The notes beneath the pieces are model-generated. The model worked only from the letters and a program-made list of their open reading frames with translations, was not told the origin of the DNA and searched no databases. This document shows, piece after piece, positions 7,984 to 15,803 of a stretch of 49,668 nucleotides of DNA. Position 1 is the first letter of the stretch. Every line of letters begins with the position of its first letter. Made by a program: the position numbers and the translations under genes. The stretch spans positions 1 through 49,668 of the forward strand of contig NZ_LNQB01000051.1 of NCBI RefSeq assembly GCF_001651875.1, written 5' to 3'. The DNA comes from Sinorhizobium saheli (GTDB lineage Bacteria; Pseudomonadota; Alphaproteobacteria; Rhizobiales; Rhizobiaceae).

Positions 7984-8892
7984 TCAGAAGCGGAGGACGA
8001 ATTCTTCACCCTGCCGGGCCGCCGTCAGGCTGCCGTCGCGGATGTCCTTGATGTACCAGCCGTCCTCGAGGGCGGCGCCCCTGTAGAGACGCGCGCCGTC
8101 GGCGCTGATCGCGTAGGGCGTCTCGCCGAACCAGACGGCCTGGAGATTGAATTTCGGCGCCGCCTTCGAAACCGCCTCGGCCACCTCGCTCGTCAGCACG
8201 TAACTGGTGCCGTAGGACCGGTCGAACCAGGCCTGGACCTCGCCCCAGGCCTTGCGCGCCCGGTCGTCGACGGCGCCGGAAACGGAAAGCCGCGTTCCGT
8301 CGGCTGCGATCTTGAGATCGGCCAATCCGGCCTCGTGAAGCCGCGCCGCGAGTGCCTCCGAGACGGCCTGCGGCGAGGGCGCTGCGGAGGGAATGGTTGC
8401 GGTCGTCATCGCCGTTACGTCGAGGGAGGCCGTCGAAAACTGGTGGTCGAGGTCCGCCACGCCGGCCTGGACGGCCGCGATGGTGAGAAGCGAGAAGGCC
8501 ACCACGCCGCCGAGCATCCAGCTGGTGCGCGAGGATTTCTCCGCCTTGCGGGCGGCCGCCGGCCGCGCCAGCCGGGAAAGGCTGAGGGTCGCGCCGCCGA
8601 GCGTTACGGTCACGGGCGTCGGCACCTGCAGCCCGTGACCGACCGGAACGGTCGTCTCATCCACCATGAGATCGGCGCCGACCGCCTCGATCATCACCTC
8701 GGATCCCGCGAACTGCAGACGCATGTGATGCACGGACACGTCGCGATCGCTCAGCATCAGGTCGCAATCGGCACCGGACCCGATGAGATAGGCGCCTTTC
8801 TCCAGGGGGAGCGAGACGCCGCTGTGAACGCCCCTCAAGACGTCGAGCGTCAGGGGCGCGGGAGGATTTCTCAAGACCAGATTGGATGCCAT
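7984..8892 (-). CDS. sctD: T3SS inner-membrane ring protein SctD with FHA domain
   Basis: 302 residues from the ATG at 8892 (MASNLVLRN). The upstream in-frame start would add only 10 residues without a better ribosome site. A cytoplasmic FHA domain occupies about 15-105 (YLIGSGADCDLMLSDRDVS then HHMRLQ, the usual GS...D..L.D..VS..H pattern). One membrane helix lies at about 125-145. A periplasmic part of some 155 residues follows, with ring-building-motif character (AARLHEAGLADLKIAADGTR). YscD proteins are longer (about 420), so the periplasmic region is shortened by one or two ring-building domains. SctD forms the outer of the two inner-membrane rings around SctJ. Confidence 0.88.
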   Translation of the reverse strand: MASNLVLRNPPAPLTLDVLRGVHSGVSLPLEKGAYLIGSGADCDLMLSDRDVSVHHMRLQFAGSEVMIEAVGADLMVDETTVPVGHGLQVPTPVTVTLGGATLSLSRLARPAAARKAEKSSRTSWMLGGVVAFSLLTIAAVQAGVADLDHQFSTASLDVTAMTTATIPSAAPSPQAVSEALAARLHEAGLADLKIAADGTRLSVSGAVDDRARKAWGEVQAWFDRSYGTSYVLTSEVAEAVSKAAPKFNLQAVWFGETPYAISADGARLYRGAALEDGWYIKDIRDGSLTAARQGEEFVLRF

Positions 8893-9016
8893 GGAACCAT
8901 CACCCCGCTCGCCGGATAGCAAAGACGCCGATGCCGCGCTGAAGGCACGGCCCGGTTCAAGTCAGGAACTTTTGAAAGAAGGCGAAGGGCGGCGCCGGCC
9001 GCCCTTCGCTTGGGGC

Positions 9017-9178
9017 TTAGCCGTTCGGACGCTGCTTGGCGGCGTCGAGGGCGACCTTCTTCTCGGTCGTGATCTTGGTGATTTCGGCAGACTTCTCGAT
9101 AGCCTTGTCGAAGGCCTCGGTCATCGTCTTGATCGAATTGTCCGAAGTCTGCGTACCGCCTACACCGGAAACAGCCAT
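9017..9178 (-). CDS. Candidate T3SS needle/pilin subunit (SctF/NopA-like, 53 residues)
   Basis: 53 residues starting MAVSGVGG, with a strong ribosome site (AAGGAG, 7-8 bases before the ATG at 9178). After a short Gly/Thr/Ser-rich N-terminus the protein is predicted to be helical and rich in K, E and A (FDKAIEKSAEITKITTEKKV), ending KQRPNG. It has no signal peptide or cysteine. The size, composition and place as first gene of the sctD-sctV operon fit needle/pilin proteins, and in rhizobial systems nopA also lies near sctD and sctV genes. It has the longest 5' region of the cluster, fitting a highly made subunit. A chaperone or early effector is the alternative. The 60-residue protein at 10202 is the rival for the needle role. 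Confidence 0.5.
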   Translation of the reverse strand: MAVSGVGGTQTSDNSIKTMTEAFDKAIEKSAEITKITTEKKVALDAAKQRPNG

Positions 9179-9249
9179 TGTCTTCTCCTTGAGAAATTCG
9201 GGCCGGTCAGGGCAAGCCCCGGCGCCGGCATACAGTTCTTTTCGAGTCG

Positions 9250-9271
9250 ACCACCCCAGTTCTGGGGCGGT
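9250..9271. promoter_or_regulatory. 22-bp near-perfect palindrome upstream of the candidate pilin gene
   Basis: The core CCCCAG-TT-CTGGGG is a perfect dyad. Extending outward gives ACC and GGT arms with a single mismatch. It sits 72-93 bp upstream of the 9178 start codon, between that gene and the promoter candidates. It could be an operator for an unseen regulator or a hairpin in the leader mRNA. There is no T run, so a plain terminator is less likely. Confidence 0.5.
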
Positions 9272-9320
9272 GCAATGGTTAAGGTTGAAGCCGGAAAATG
9301 ACAATTTGCAAGGGCATCAC

Positions 9321-9356
9321 ATAATATTTCACTATGTAATATTGCGTGAATATAAA
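9321..9356. promoter_or_regulatory. Overlapping divergent promoter candidates
   Basis: Rightward: TTCACT (9328-9333), 17 bp, TATAAA (9351-9356). Leftward: TTCACG (complement of 9345-9350), 18 bp, TATTAT (complement of 9321-9326). The two sets interleave, so transcription in one direction could exclude the other. These are consensus-like matches read by eye; no start site is known. Confidence 0.4.
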
Positions 9357-9546
9357 CGATTAAATTGCGCCGGCGATCGTCACGAAACCGTCATTCTTCG
9401 TAACGAACCACCACGTTTCCAATGGTTTTAAGACTATGCTTGTTTAGCATCCGGCGTTGCTTGGATTTTTGCCGAACCTCGAGTTGCGCCGGCCGATTTA
9501 CTGTTATAGCTTTCGGCCCTCGATGCGAACAGCCGGAACGTTTGAC

Positions 9547-10197
9547 ATGAAGAACGTCATGCCTGCGGGGAGATTCTGTATGTTTGCTATCGCTATATTA
9601 GCGTCCACATGTCCCGCCGCGGCGGGGACCGCGCGCTGGTACGACAGCCGATACAGCTATGTGTTGATCAACCAGGATGTGCGCGACGCGCTCATGGAGT
9701 TCGGCCGCAATCTCTCGATTCCGGTGATCCTGTCCGACAAGATCCGCGGCCAGGTCCGCGGCGAGATCCGCTCTGAAACGGCGGGCGGCTTCCTCGACAG
9801 GCTGACGCAGGGAAACGGCCTCATCTGGTACTTCGACGGCTCGGTCCTGCACGTCAATACGAGCGACGAGTTCTCGACCCAGATCATCAATATCGGCAGG
9901 GCGAATGGCGGCGCGGTGATCGACGAGATCGAGAGGCTCGGCCTCATGGACGAGCGCTTCTCGGTACGAGCCACCGCCAACGCCCCGGCGCTGCGCGTCT
10001 CGGGCCCGCCGCCCTTCATCGCCATGGTTAAGCAGGTCGTCGCATCGGTTCAGCCGCCGCCGGCGACGCAGATGGACGATCCGCGGGTCAGGATCTTCCG
10101 CGGCGGCCAACACGACGAGGTCGCGGACGATCTAACCGGCAAGGACCGCAGGACGGCCGCCAATTCCAACACGAACGCCACTTCAGCAGGAGAGTGA
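9547..10197 (+). CDS. sctC1: N-terminal secretin subunit (RhcC1-type SctC fragment)
   Basis: 216 residues from the ATG at 9547. Earlier in-frame codons (9457, 9523) extend into the promoter region. A signal peptide (about 1-27) is followed by an N0-type domain (YSYVLINQDVRDALMEFGRN, LSIPVILSDKIRGQV, then LIWYFDGSVLHV) and an N1-like ring domain (VIDEIERLGLMDERFSVR). This is the front part of SctC secretins with no secretin beta-barrel domain. Rhizobial systems commonly split SctC into RhcC1 and RhcC2, and this is the RhcC1 half. The gate-forming half is the CpaC-like gene on the other strand. The C-terminal 40 residues are polar and probably flexible. It presumably docks onto SctD and connects to the separate gate. 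Confidence 0.85.
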   Translation: MKNVMPAGRFCMFAIAILASTCPAAAGTARWYDSRYSYVLINQDVRDALMEFGRNLSIPVILSDKIRGQVRGEIRSETAGGFLDRLTQGNGLIWYFDGSVLHVNTSDEFSTQIINIGRANGGAVIDEIERLGLMDERFSVRATANAPALRVSGPPPFIAMVKQVVASVQPPPATQMDDPRVRIFRGGQHDEVADDLTGKDRRTAANSNTNATSAGE

Positions 10198-10201
10198 AAA
10201 G

Positions 10202-10384
10202 ATGACCGGATCGGTAACCGCGACCGCGCAGACCGGCCAGCCACCGGCTGCGGACCCCTCCCAGGCCAAGTTCGAGGAAGCGCTGCAGCAGGCCGTCGCC
10301 AGCGGCGGCAGCCAGCTGATCGGCCAGGAAATGATGAAGATCGCCCAGGAAGTGCTGAACGAAGCCTTGTCCGATGAAGAGTAA
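10202..10384 (+). CDS. Small helical protein of unknown function in the SctF/G/H position
   Basis: 60 residues, with a good ribosome site (AGGAGA about 9 bases ahead), 4 bp after the secretin piece. The N-terminal 20 residues are polar (T, A, Q, P rich) and the rest is probably one or two helices (FEEALQQAVASGGSQLIGQE then an acidic end LSDEE). In Ysc clusters the genes between the secretin and sctI encode the needle protein, its chaperone and a regulator. This protein could be a needle subunit, a needle chaperone or an early substrate. I cannot decide among them from sequence. It has no signal peptide and no cysteine. Confidence 0.6.
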   Translation: MTGSVTATAQTGQPPAADPSQAKFEEALQQAVASGGSQLIGQEMMKIAQEVLNEALSDEE

Positions 10385-10414
10385 GCCCCTTCATTGCCAA
10401 CAGGAGACGCAACC

Positions 10415-10846
10415 ATGACGGTTGTCCCACCAGTCGAGACCGCGACGCTGCCGATGTCCCCTGCCGCGCAGGAGCCGGTCTCGGTCGCGACACAGAACCT
10501 GTTCGAGCATTCAGCGCTGAACGCCAACACGCTGCCGCACGGCGCGAGCCCGGCGGATCTCGGGCGAACGATCGTCGACAATCTCCAGGGCTTTGTCGAA
10601 CGCGCCGGCAAATTCGCCAATGGCAGCACGCTCCTTCCCCAACCCGGCGACGCGCCGACATCGCAGTCCTTTGCGCCGAACGCGGTTGGCGCCGAAACGA
10701 GTGTCACGCGGACGCCGGACAGCGCGGCCGGACGCTTGGTCGAGGCATTGGGCCGCATCTTCGATCATGCGATCGAGACGCAGATGGTCGTTCGCGCCCC
10801 GACGCAATTCACCAGCGCGACGATGACGCTCACCAAAGGTCAATGA
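10415..10846 (+). CDS. sctI: T3SS inner rod protein SctI (NopB/HrpB2-like)
   Basis: 143 residues from the ATG at 10415, which has an AGGAG site upstream; a TTG-initiated frame from 10394 is less likely. The N-terminal two thirds are low-complexity and polar. The C-terminal helix reads LGRIFDHAIETQMVVRAPTQ and ends TLTKGQ, the pattern of SctI/NopB C-termini (a helix with ...VVRA.TQ....... KGQ). SctI forms the short rod that links the export gate to the needle. It lies directly upstream of sctJ and overlaps it by 4 bp, the same order as in other rhizobial clusters (nopB then rhcJ). Confidence 0.8.
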   Translation: MTVVPPVETATLPMSPAAQEPVSVATQNLFEHSALNANTLPHGASPADLGRTIVDNLQGFVERAGKFANGSTLLPQPGDAPTSQSFAPNAVGAETSVTRTPDSAAGRLVEALGRIFDHAIETQMVVRAPTQFTSATMTLTKGQ

Positions 10847-11667
10847 CGGTCTTGCGGCGTCCCTCATCACTGGCCTCCTCACCGGCCTCGTCACTGGCGC
10901 GCGGGTTGCTGCTCGCATCCATGGTCCTGACGCTCGCCTCCTGCAGCGTCGACCTCTACACCAATCTCGACGAGCGCGAGGCGAATGAAATGGTCGCGAC
11001 GCTGCTGTCGAGGGGCATTGCGGCGGGCCGCGTCGTGCAGAAGGACGGTAAGCTGACGGTTACGGTCGACGAGGATCAGTTCTCGCAGGCCGTGACCGTG
11101 CTCAACATGGCCGGCCTGCCCAAGGAGAAATTCGCGACGCTCGGCACCGTGTTCCAGCAGGAGGGCCTCGTCGCCTCGCCGGTGCAGGAACGCGCGCAGA
11201 TGATCTATGCGCTGAGCGAGGAGCTTTCCCGCACCGTTTCCGAAATCGACGGCGTCCTGTCGGCCCGCGTCCATGTCGTCCTTCCCGACAACGACCCGCT
11301 GCAGCGCAACGCCATTCCCGCTTCCGCCTCGGTCTTCATCCGCCACGAGGCCGATCTCGACGTCAATCCGCTGATCCCGCGGATCAAGACACTGGTCGCC
11401 AACAGCATATCGGGGCTGACCTACGAGAAGGTCTCGGTGGTGCCCGTCGCGAGCCAGCGCACCAGCGAGCCGGTCGCCGCGGCCGAGCTCACCTCCTTTC
11501 TGGGGATATGGATGTTGCCCGCGAGCGTCGCCAAGGCGCGATTGATCTTCGGCTGCCTTGCGGGCGCCCTCGCCGCCGCGATCGGCTGCCTCGGCTATCT
11601 GGCATGGCGGAGGAAGAGCCGGCGGCGAAAGGTCTTTCCGCTGCAACCCTATGGTCCGGCAAAATGA
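10843..11667 (+). CDS. sctJ: T3SS inner-ring lipoprotein SctJ (RhcJ)
   Basis: 274 residues. The lipoprotein signal ends LASC with Cys34. The YscJ/FliF ring domains follow (VDLYTNLDEREANEMVATLL, AGLPKEKFATLGTVF, SARVHVVLPDNDPL). A C-terminal membrane helix lies at about 232-252 with a basic cytoplasmic tail. These are the full features of SctJ, which forms the inner of the two inner-membrane rings. The ATG overlaps the sctI stop (ATGA) and the stop overlaps the sctK start by 4 bp. Confidence 0.96.
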   Translation: MTVLRRPSSLASSPASSLARGLLLASMVLTLASCSVDLYTNLDEREANEMVATLLSRGIAAGRVVQKDGKLTVTVDEDQFSQAVTVLNMAGLPKEKFATLGTVFQQEGLVASPVQERAQMIYALSEELSRTVSEIDGVLSARVHVVLPDNDPLQRNAIPASASVFIRHEADLDVNPLIPRIKTLVANSISGLTYEKVSVVPVASQRTSEPVAAAELTSFLGIWMLPASVAKARLIFGCLAGALAAAIGCLGYLAWRRKSRRRKVFPLQPYGPAK

Positions 11668-12329
11668 CGGAACCCTCGCCGACAGCAAGGGCTGCGGGCG
11701 CGGGTCCGCAAGGCGCCGATCCAGAGGGCTTCTGGGCGCTTTTCCGGACGGCTCCTGCGCGGCTCGTCCACCCGCGCCATATCGTTCATGCCTATGACGA
11801 GGCGATCTCCATCGAGGCGGCGGCGCGGCTGCAGCAATCGGACCGGGTGCAGCGGCCGCTCGCAAGGCTGCTCCGCGACAAGTACCGGCTTCCGGACGCC
11901 GGCGCCTGTGCGCCTCCGCACGCGGCCGACCTCGCACTCCTCGACCTCCCCCGCGAGCGGGTCGATGAAGTTTGCCGCCTCGCCGGCGCCGTGTTCTGGA
12001 GCCATGTGCTCGCCGGCGAAATTCGCAGCCGCGCGGTCGCCGAGATGAAGGCGCGGATCGGCGATCTCGTCTTCCAGCGCGCCGTCCACAATCGCGACCT
12101 CGCCTCCGGCCGTCAGCCGCCGGGCGACCTCGACGCCCTGATGCGGGCGATCGACGCGGATGGGCGGAAATGCTGGGCGAGCTGGCAGGCCTCCCTGCGG
12201 CAGCCGCTCGCGGCTTGGCTGCGGCTGAGGGACGAGGCCGACCAAGACGGCGCGTTTTCACAGGCCGACGATGCGGAGCGCGGCGCCGCGATCGTCAGGC
12301 GCGTCGCGGCAGCGAGCGAGGTCGGATGA
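11664..12329 (+). CDS. sctK: SctK-like cytosolic sorting platform protein (NolU position)
   Basis: 221 residues from the ATG at 11664 that overlaps the sctJ stop. The protein is soluble and helical, rich in Arg and Ala, with LVHPRHIVHAYDEAISI near the front and aromatic-rich helices behind (CRLAGAVFWSHVLAGEIRSR). This fits SctK/NolU, a poorly conserved family that links the sorting platform to the SctD ring. Position between sctJ and sctL matches rhizobial (rhcJ-nolU-rhcL) and Ysc order. Sequence alone gives a weaker signal than the order. Confidence 0.8.
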   Translation: MTEPSPTARAAGAGPQGADPEGFWALFRTAPARLVHPRHIVHAYDEAISIEAAARLQQSDRVQRPLARLLRDKYRLPDAGACAPPHAADLALLDLPRERVDEVCRLAGAVFWSHVLAGEIRSRAVAEMKARIGDLVFQRAVHNRDLASGRQPPGDLDALMRAIDADGRKCWASWQASLRQPLAAWLRLRDEADQDGAFSQADDAERGAAIVRRVAAASEVG

Positions 12330-12931
12330 ACGAGATTCCCGCGAGCCCGACCAGGAAAATTCTGCGGCAGGCGGAAGCCGAGCATTGGCTCGAAGGCTTC
12401 GCTTTCCTCGAGGCGGCAAAAGCCCAGGCGGAGCGTGAGCTCGCAAAGGTCCGCGACGTCATCGAGGAGAGCAGGCGCGAGGGCTACGAGGCCGGCCGGA
12501 TCGACGGAGAGCGCCAGGCCGCGGCGCTCCTCGTGAAGACCACGGCCGACGTCAATCGCTATATGGCCGGGCTCGACCGGCAGATTGCCGAACTCAGCCT
12601 GGCGGTCGTCGAAAAGCTGCTCGGCCGCTTCGATGAGGCCGAACTCGTCGCCCGCCTGGCGCAGCAGGCACTGCAGTCGTTCCAGCATGAGCGCGACGTG
12701 ACGATCACCGTCGCTCCCGCGCTTGCCGAGCGCGTCGCCGAACTGGTGAGCCGGCACAACACCAACGACATGCTGAAGATTGCGGTCCTCCCCGATCCGC
12801 GGCTCGACGGCAGCAAATGCGTCCTCGCCAACGCCGTGGCGGTCGTCGACGCTGGCCTCGACACCCAGCTCTCGGTGATACGCGACGCGCTTCTCGGCCT
12901 TCAGTCCACCCGCTCGGGTTCAGCGGCATGA
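12326..12931 (+). CDS. sctL: ATPase stator SctL (RhcL/NolV type)
   Basis: 201 residues, ATG overlapping the sctK stop. A long N-terminal helix with alternating charge ([40 protein letters not shown]) forms the stalk, as in FliH/SctL and the V/F-type peripheral stalks. The C-terminal globular part carries [20 protein letters not shown] and [12 protein letters not shown], typical of the family. SctL binds and restrains the SctN ATPase and joins it to SctQ pods. It is flanked by sctK and sctN with 4-bp overlaps. Confidence 0.93.
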   Translation: MNEIPASPTRKILRQAEAEHWLEGFAFLEAAKAQAERELAKVRDVIEESRREGYEAGRIDGERQAAALLVKTTADVNRYMAGLDRQIAELSLAVVEKLLGRFDEAELVARLAQQALQSFQHERDVTITVAPALAERVAELVSRHNTNDMLKIAVLPDPRLDGSKCVLANAVAVVDAGLDTQLSVIRDALLGLQSTRSGSAA

Positions 12932-14274
12932 ACGAGCATCTGTTGACCGACCCCGGCGATCTCATCCGCCGCCTGCGCGAGCGGGCGCTCGCAAGCGAAA
13001 CGCGGCGGGTCCATGGCCGCGTCCGCAGGATAACCGGCATCATCGTCCACGCGACCGCACCGATGGTCAGGATCGGCGAACTCTGCCACCTCAGGGATCC
13101 GGTTTCCGGCGCGACCGTGCCGGCGGAGGTCGTCGGCTTCGAGGACGAGGAAGCGGTGCTGACGCCGATCGGCGATCTCGACGGCATGTCGACGCGCGCC
13201 GAGGTCATCGCCACCGGCAGGACCCTGCAGATCCCGGTCTCGGACGACCTGCTCGGCCGCGTTCTCAATCCCCTGGGCGAGGCGCTGAACTTCTTTGAAG
13301 AGAGTGCCGTCCCGGTCGCCAGCGACACTTACTACCCGACGCACCGGTCGCCGCCGAATGCGCTGCGACGCGACCTGATCAGCGAGCCGCTGCAACTCGG
13401 GATCCGGGCGATCGACGGGTTGCTGACGGTGGCGCGCGGCCAGCGCATCGGCATTTTCGGCGAGCCGGGCGTCGGCAAATCCTCGCTGCTTTCCGCCATC
13501 GTCCGCGGCACGAAGGCGGACGTCATCGTCATCGGCCTCATCGGAGAGCGCGGCCGCGAGGTGCGGGAGTTCATCGAAGGCCAGCTCGGCGAGGAAGGCC
13601 GCCGGCGTTCGGTCGTCGTCGTCGCGACCTCCGACCGGCCGGCGATCGAACGGGTGAAGGCGGCCTATGCCGCGACCGCGATCGCAGAATATTTCCGCGA
13701 TCAGCGCCGCGATGTTCTCCTGTTGATGGACAGCGTCACGCGGTTTGCCCGTGCGCAGCGGGAAATCGGCCTTGCCGCCGGCGAGCCACCGACCCGCCGC
13801 GGCTATCCGCCGTCGCTCTTCGCCGCCCTGCCGCGGCTGCTCGAGCGCGCCGGCCCCGGGCAAGGCGGCTCGATCACCGCCCTCTATACGGTGCTGACCG
13901 AAGGCGACGGCACGCTCGATCCGGTCGCCGAAGAGACGAAGGCGATCCTCGACGGCCACATCATGCTGAGTTCCGCCCTCGCCGAGCGCAACTTCTTCCC
14001 GGCGATCGACGTCCTGAAAAGTCGCAGCCGGCTGATGGAGACGGTCGCCGGCACGGCGCACCGGGAGCACGCCGCCCACATCCGCACCCTACTCGCCCGC
14101 TACGAGGAGATCGAACTCCTGCTCCGGGTCGGCGAATACGAACGCGGCGCCGACGCCCTTGCCGATGAAGCGATCGACAAGCGCGGCGCCATCGAGGCTT
14201 TCCTCCGCCAGTCGGGCGCGGAATATTCCTCGCTCGAAGAGACCCTTGGCCGATTGGCGAGGCTGGCCGCATGA
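12928..14274 (+). CDS. sctN: T3SS ATPase SctN (RhcN)
   Basis: 448 residues from the ATG at 12928 (ATGA overlap with sctL). It is an F1-beta-like hexameric ATPase. The Walker A motif GEPGVGKS is at 178-185, where many SctN proteins have G-G-G/S-G-V-G-K-S. The catalytic glutamate region [10 protein letters not shown] is near 203-212 and Walker B LLLMD at 264-268. The C-terminal family block [13 protein letters not shown] is present. It separates chaperones from substrates and unfolds them at the export gate. The length and motifs indicate a working enzyme. Confidence 0.97.
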   Translation: MNEHLLTDPGDLIRRLRERALASETRRVHGRVRRITGIIVHATAPMVRIGELCHLRDPVSGATVPAEVVGFEDEEAVLTPIGDLDGMSTRAEVIATGRTLQIPVSDDLLGRVLNPLGEALNFFEESAVPVASDTYYPTHRSPPNALRRDLISEPLQLGIRAIDGLLTVARGQRIGIFGEPGVGKSSLLSAIVRGTKADVIVIGLIGERGREVREFIEGQLGEEGRRRSVVVVATSDRPAIERVKAAYAATAIAEYFRDQRRDVLLLMDSVTRFARAQREIGLAAGEPPTRRGYPPSLFAALPRLLERAGPGQGGSITALYTVLTEGDGTLDPVAEETKAILDGHIMLSSALAERNFFPAIDVLKSRSRLMETVAGTAHREHAAHIRTLLARYEEIELLLRVGEYERGADALADEAIDKRGAIEAFLRQSGAEYSSLEETLGRLARLAA

Positions 14275-14753
14275 CCCGGAAAAGCGATTTGCGGCAGCTC
14301 GTCGAATTGAGAGCGATGCGGATGCGGCGGGCGCAGGAACAGGCCCAGCGCCAGCACAACCGCCACGACCGTAGCGCCGAGGCGCTGCGCGCCGCAAAGG
14401 CCGAGAGCCTCGTCCGCGAGGAACAGCGAAGGCGGGAGGAGGAGGCGCTCTATTCGAGCCTCGCCGAAGGGCCGGCGGATCCTCGCGCGCTCGAACGCTA
14501 TCGCGGTGCCCTATCCAATCTCGATCATCGCGCCCGCGCGCTGGAGGAGCATGTCCGCGAGGCGGAGCGCCGCGAAAGGCAGGAGGCCCGCAAAAGGGAA
14601 GAGCTCGCAGCCGAGTATCGGCGCAAAGAGAAACTGCACGACCGGATCCAGGTCCTCGCCGCGGAGAGGCGACGCGAGGCGGCGAAGCGCGCCGACCTCG
14701 TCAACGAGGCCGAGGACGAGGAGGCGATCCGTCCGAAGGGCAGGAAGCGGTAG
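14271..14753 (+). CDS. sctO: SctO-like central stalk coiled-coil protein
   Basis: 160 residues, overlapping the sctN stop by 4 bp. The protein is almost entirely charged coiled coil, with long runs of R, E, K and A and no hydrophobic segment ([38 protein letters not shown] style helices). SctO/FliJ proteins have this form and sit in the centre of the SctN hexamer, contacting SctV. They diverge strongly, so the call rests on size, coiled-coil nature and location between sctN and sctQ. Confidence 0.82.
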   Translation: MTRKSDLRQLVELRAMRMRRAQEQAQRQHNRHDRSAEALRAAKAESLVREEQRRREEEALYSSLAEGPADPRALERYRGALSNLDHRARALEEHVREAERRERQEARKREELAAEYRRKEKLHDRIQVLAAERRREAAKRADLVNEAEDEEAIRPKGRKR

Positions 14754-14756
14754 AAG

Positions 14757-15803
14757 ATGGGTATCTCGACGCAAACGGAGCCCGGCGCCGCAATGCGCTC
14801 TCTTGCCGAGGACGCCTCCTGGCTCCCGGAGGTGAAGGCGGACCATGTCGAGCTCACCAATCTGCTCGCCGCGATCCGGGTCGCATTCCGGCTCTCGCTG
14901 CCCTCCGCCGATATTCGAGTGGCGCCGGCAAAGAGCGCGGGGGGCGTGCCCGAGCCGGTCGAGCTCGCCTTCTTCATCGGCACCGCGCCCGGACGTTGGC
15001 TCCTGCCCGCGGCCGCCCTCGACGGGCTGTCCGCGGCACTCGGCGTGCGGGGGCGCCTTGGCAGCCTCAGCACTCTCCAGCGCAACATCCTCCTCGAGGA
15101 AGCTCTCGCCGCTTCGCTGGAAGAGCTCGAGGCGCGTATCGGCGAGCCGCTCCGGATGGGGCCGCCGGATGAGGCGGACTGTCCGATCAGGCTCGCCTGG
15201 ACGATCGATGGCGGCGATCTTCCGCTCGCTGCCGAGCTTCATCTGAGCGCCCCGGCGGCCTTGAAGGTCGGCAAGGCCTTCAACACGAGGAAACGCATTT
15301 CGAACGCCTTCACGGACAATCTCGTCCAGCCGATCGAGCTCCGCGCCGGCACGCAGCACCTGACCCTTGGCGAGCTCAAGAGTCTTCGCCCCGGCGACGT
15401 CGTCATGTGCCAGCAATCCTCCGCCGACGCGCCCTTCGCCGTGGTCGGCGGTCACCTCATCGCCGCGCTCGGCCGGAGCGAAGCCGGCCTCGTCTTCGCC
15501 TCCGGCTGGCAGCCGCTGAAAGAAAGTTGGGGATATTCCATGTCAAAGCAGGAAACGCCTTCGTCCGAAGAGCTGGAGCCGCTCGCCGAGCTGCCGATCG
15601 AGCTCGTCTTCGAGGTCGGCCGTGCCGAATTTCCGCTGAAGGAGATCGCCAGGATGGGCGAAGGGACGGTCCTTCACGCAAGTCCGAGCCTTTTCAGTCC
15701 CGTCAACATCCTCGCCAATGGGCGGCTCGTCGGCAAGGGCGAGTTGATCCGGATCGGCGAAGGCCTCGGCGTGCGCGTGGTGCGGCTTTCGACCGATGGG
15801 TGA
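14757..15803 (+). CDS. sctQ: Sorting platform protein SctQ (RhcQ)
   Basis: 348 residues. The C-terminal SpoA/FliN domain is clear (ELVFEVGRAEFPLKEIARMG, then SPVNILANGRLVGKGELIRI). A middle SpoA-like domain lies near 205-255 (ITLGEL-like LTLGELKSLRPGDVVM). The N-terminal part is the poorly conserved SctQ domain. SctQ forms the six cytoplasmic pods. It is one continuous gene here, unlike the split hrcQA/hrcQB of Pseudomonas syringae. An internal ATG at 15540 could give a separate C-terminal product. The stop overlaps the sctR start by 8 bp. Confidence 0.92.
   Translation: MGISTQTEPGAAMRSLAEDASWLPEVKADHVELTNLLAAIRVAFRLSLPSADIRVAPAKSAGGVPEPVELAFFIGTAPGRWLLPAAALDGLSAALGVRGRLGSLSTLQRNILLEEALAASLEELEARIGEPLRMGPPDEADCPIRLAWTIDGGDLPLAAELHLSAPAALKVGKAFNTRKRISNAFTDNLVQPIELRAGTQHLTLGELKSLRPGDVVMCQQSSADAPFAVVGGHLIAALGRSEAGLVFASGWQPLKESWGYSMSKQETPSSEELEPLAELPIELVFEVGRAEFPLKEIARMGEGTVLHASPSLFSPVNILANGRLVGKGELIRIGEGLGVRVVRLSTDG
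15540..15803 (+). CDS. Possible internal product SctQ-C
   Basis: An in-frame ATG at codon 262 of sctQ would give an 87-residue protein (MSKQETPSSEELEPL onward) that exactly contains the last SpoA domain. A G-rich stretch (GGGGA) lies 6-10 bases ahead of it; it is only a partial Shine-Dalgarno match. Yersinia, Salmonella and other SctQ genes make such a C-terminal product, and the flexible acidic linker just after this ATG looks like a natural domain border. This is inference without expression data. Confidence 0.45.
   Translation: MSKQETPSSEELEPLAELPIELVFEVGRAEFPLKEIARMGEGTVLHASPSLFSPVNILANGRLVGKGELIRIGEGLGVRVVRLSTDG

Larger units (their letters stand above)
9179..9546. promoter_or_regulatory. 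Shared divergent control region of the two T3SS operons
   Basis: This 368-bp gap separates the divergent operons and is AT-rich at 9300-9360. It holds the palindrome at 9250-9271, overlapping promoter candidates at 9321-9356, direct repeats TAATATT at 9322-9328 and 9337-9343, and the dyad ATGCT-N5-AGCAT at 9436-9450. I see no good match to the rhizobial tts box, no sigma-54 site with correct GG-N10-GC spacing, and no gene. Confidence 0.6.

Noticed and set aside
9450..9475. Possible sigma-54 promoter (TTGG...TTGCC) upstream of the secretin piece
   Set aside because: The GG and GC doublets are too close; the required ten-base gap between them is not met.
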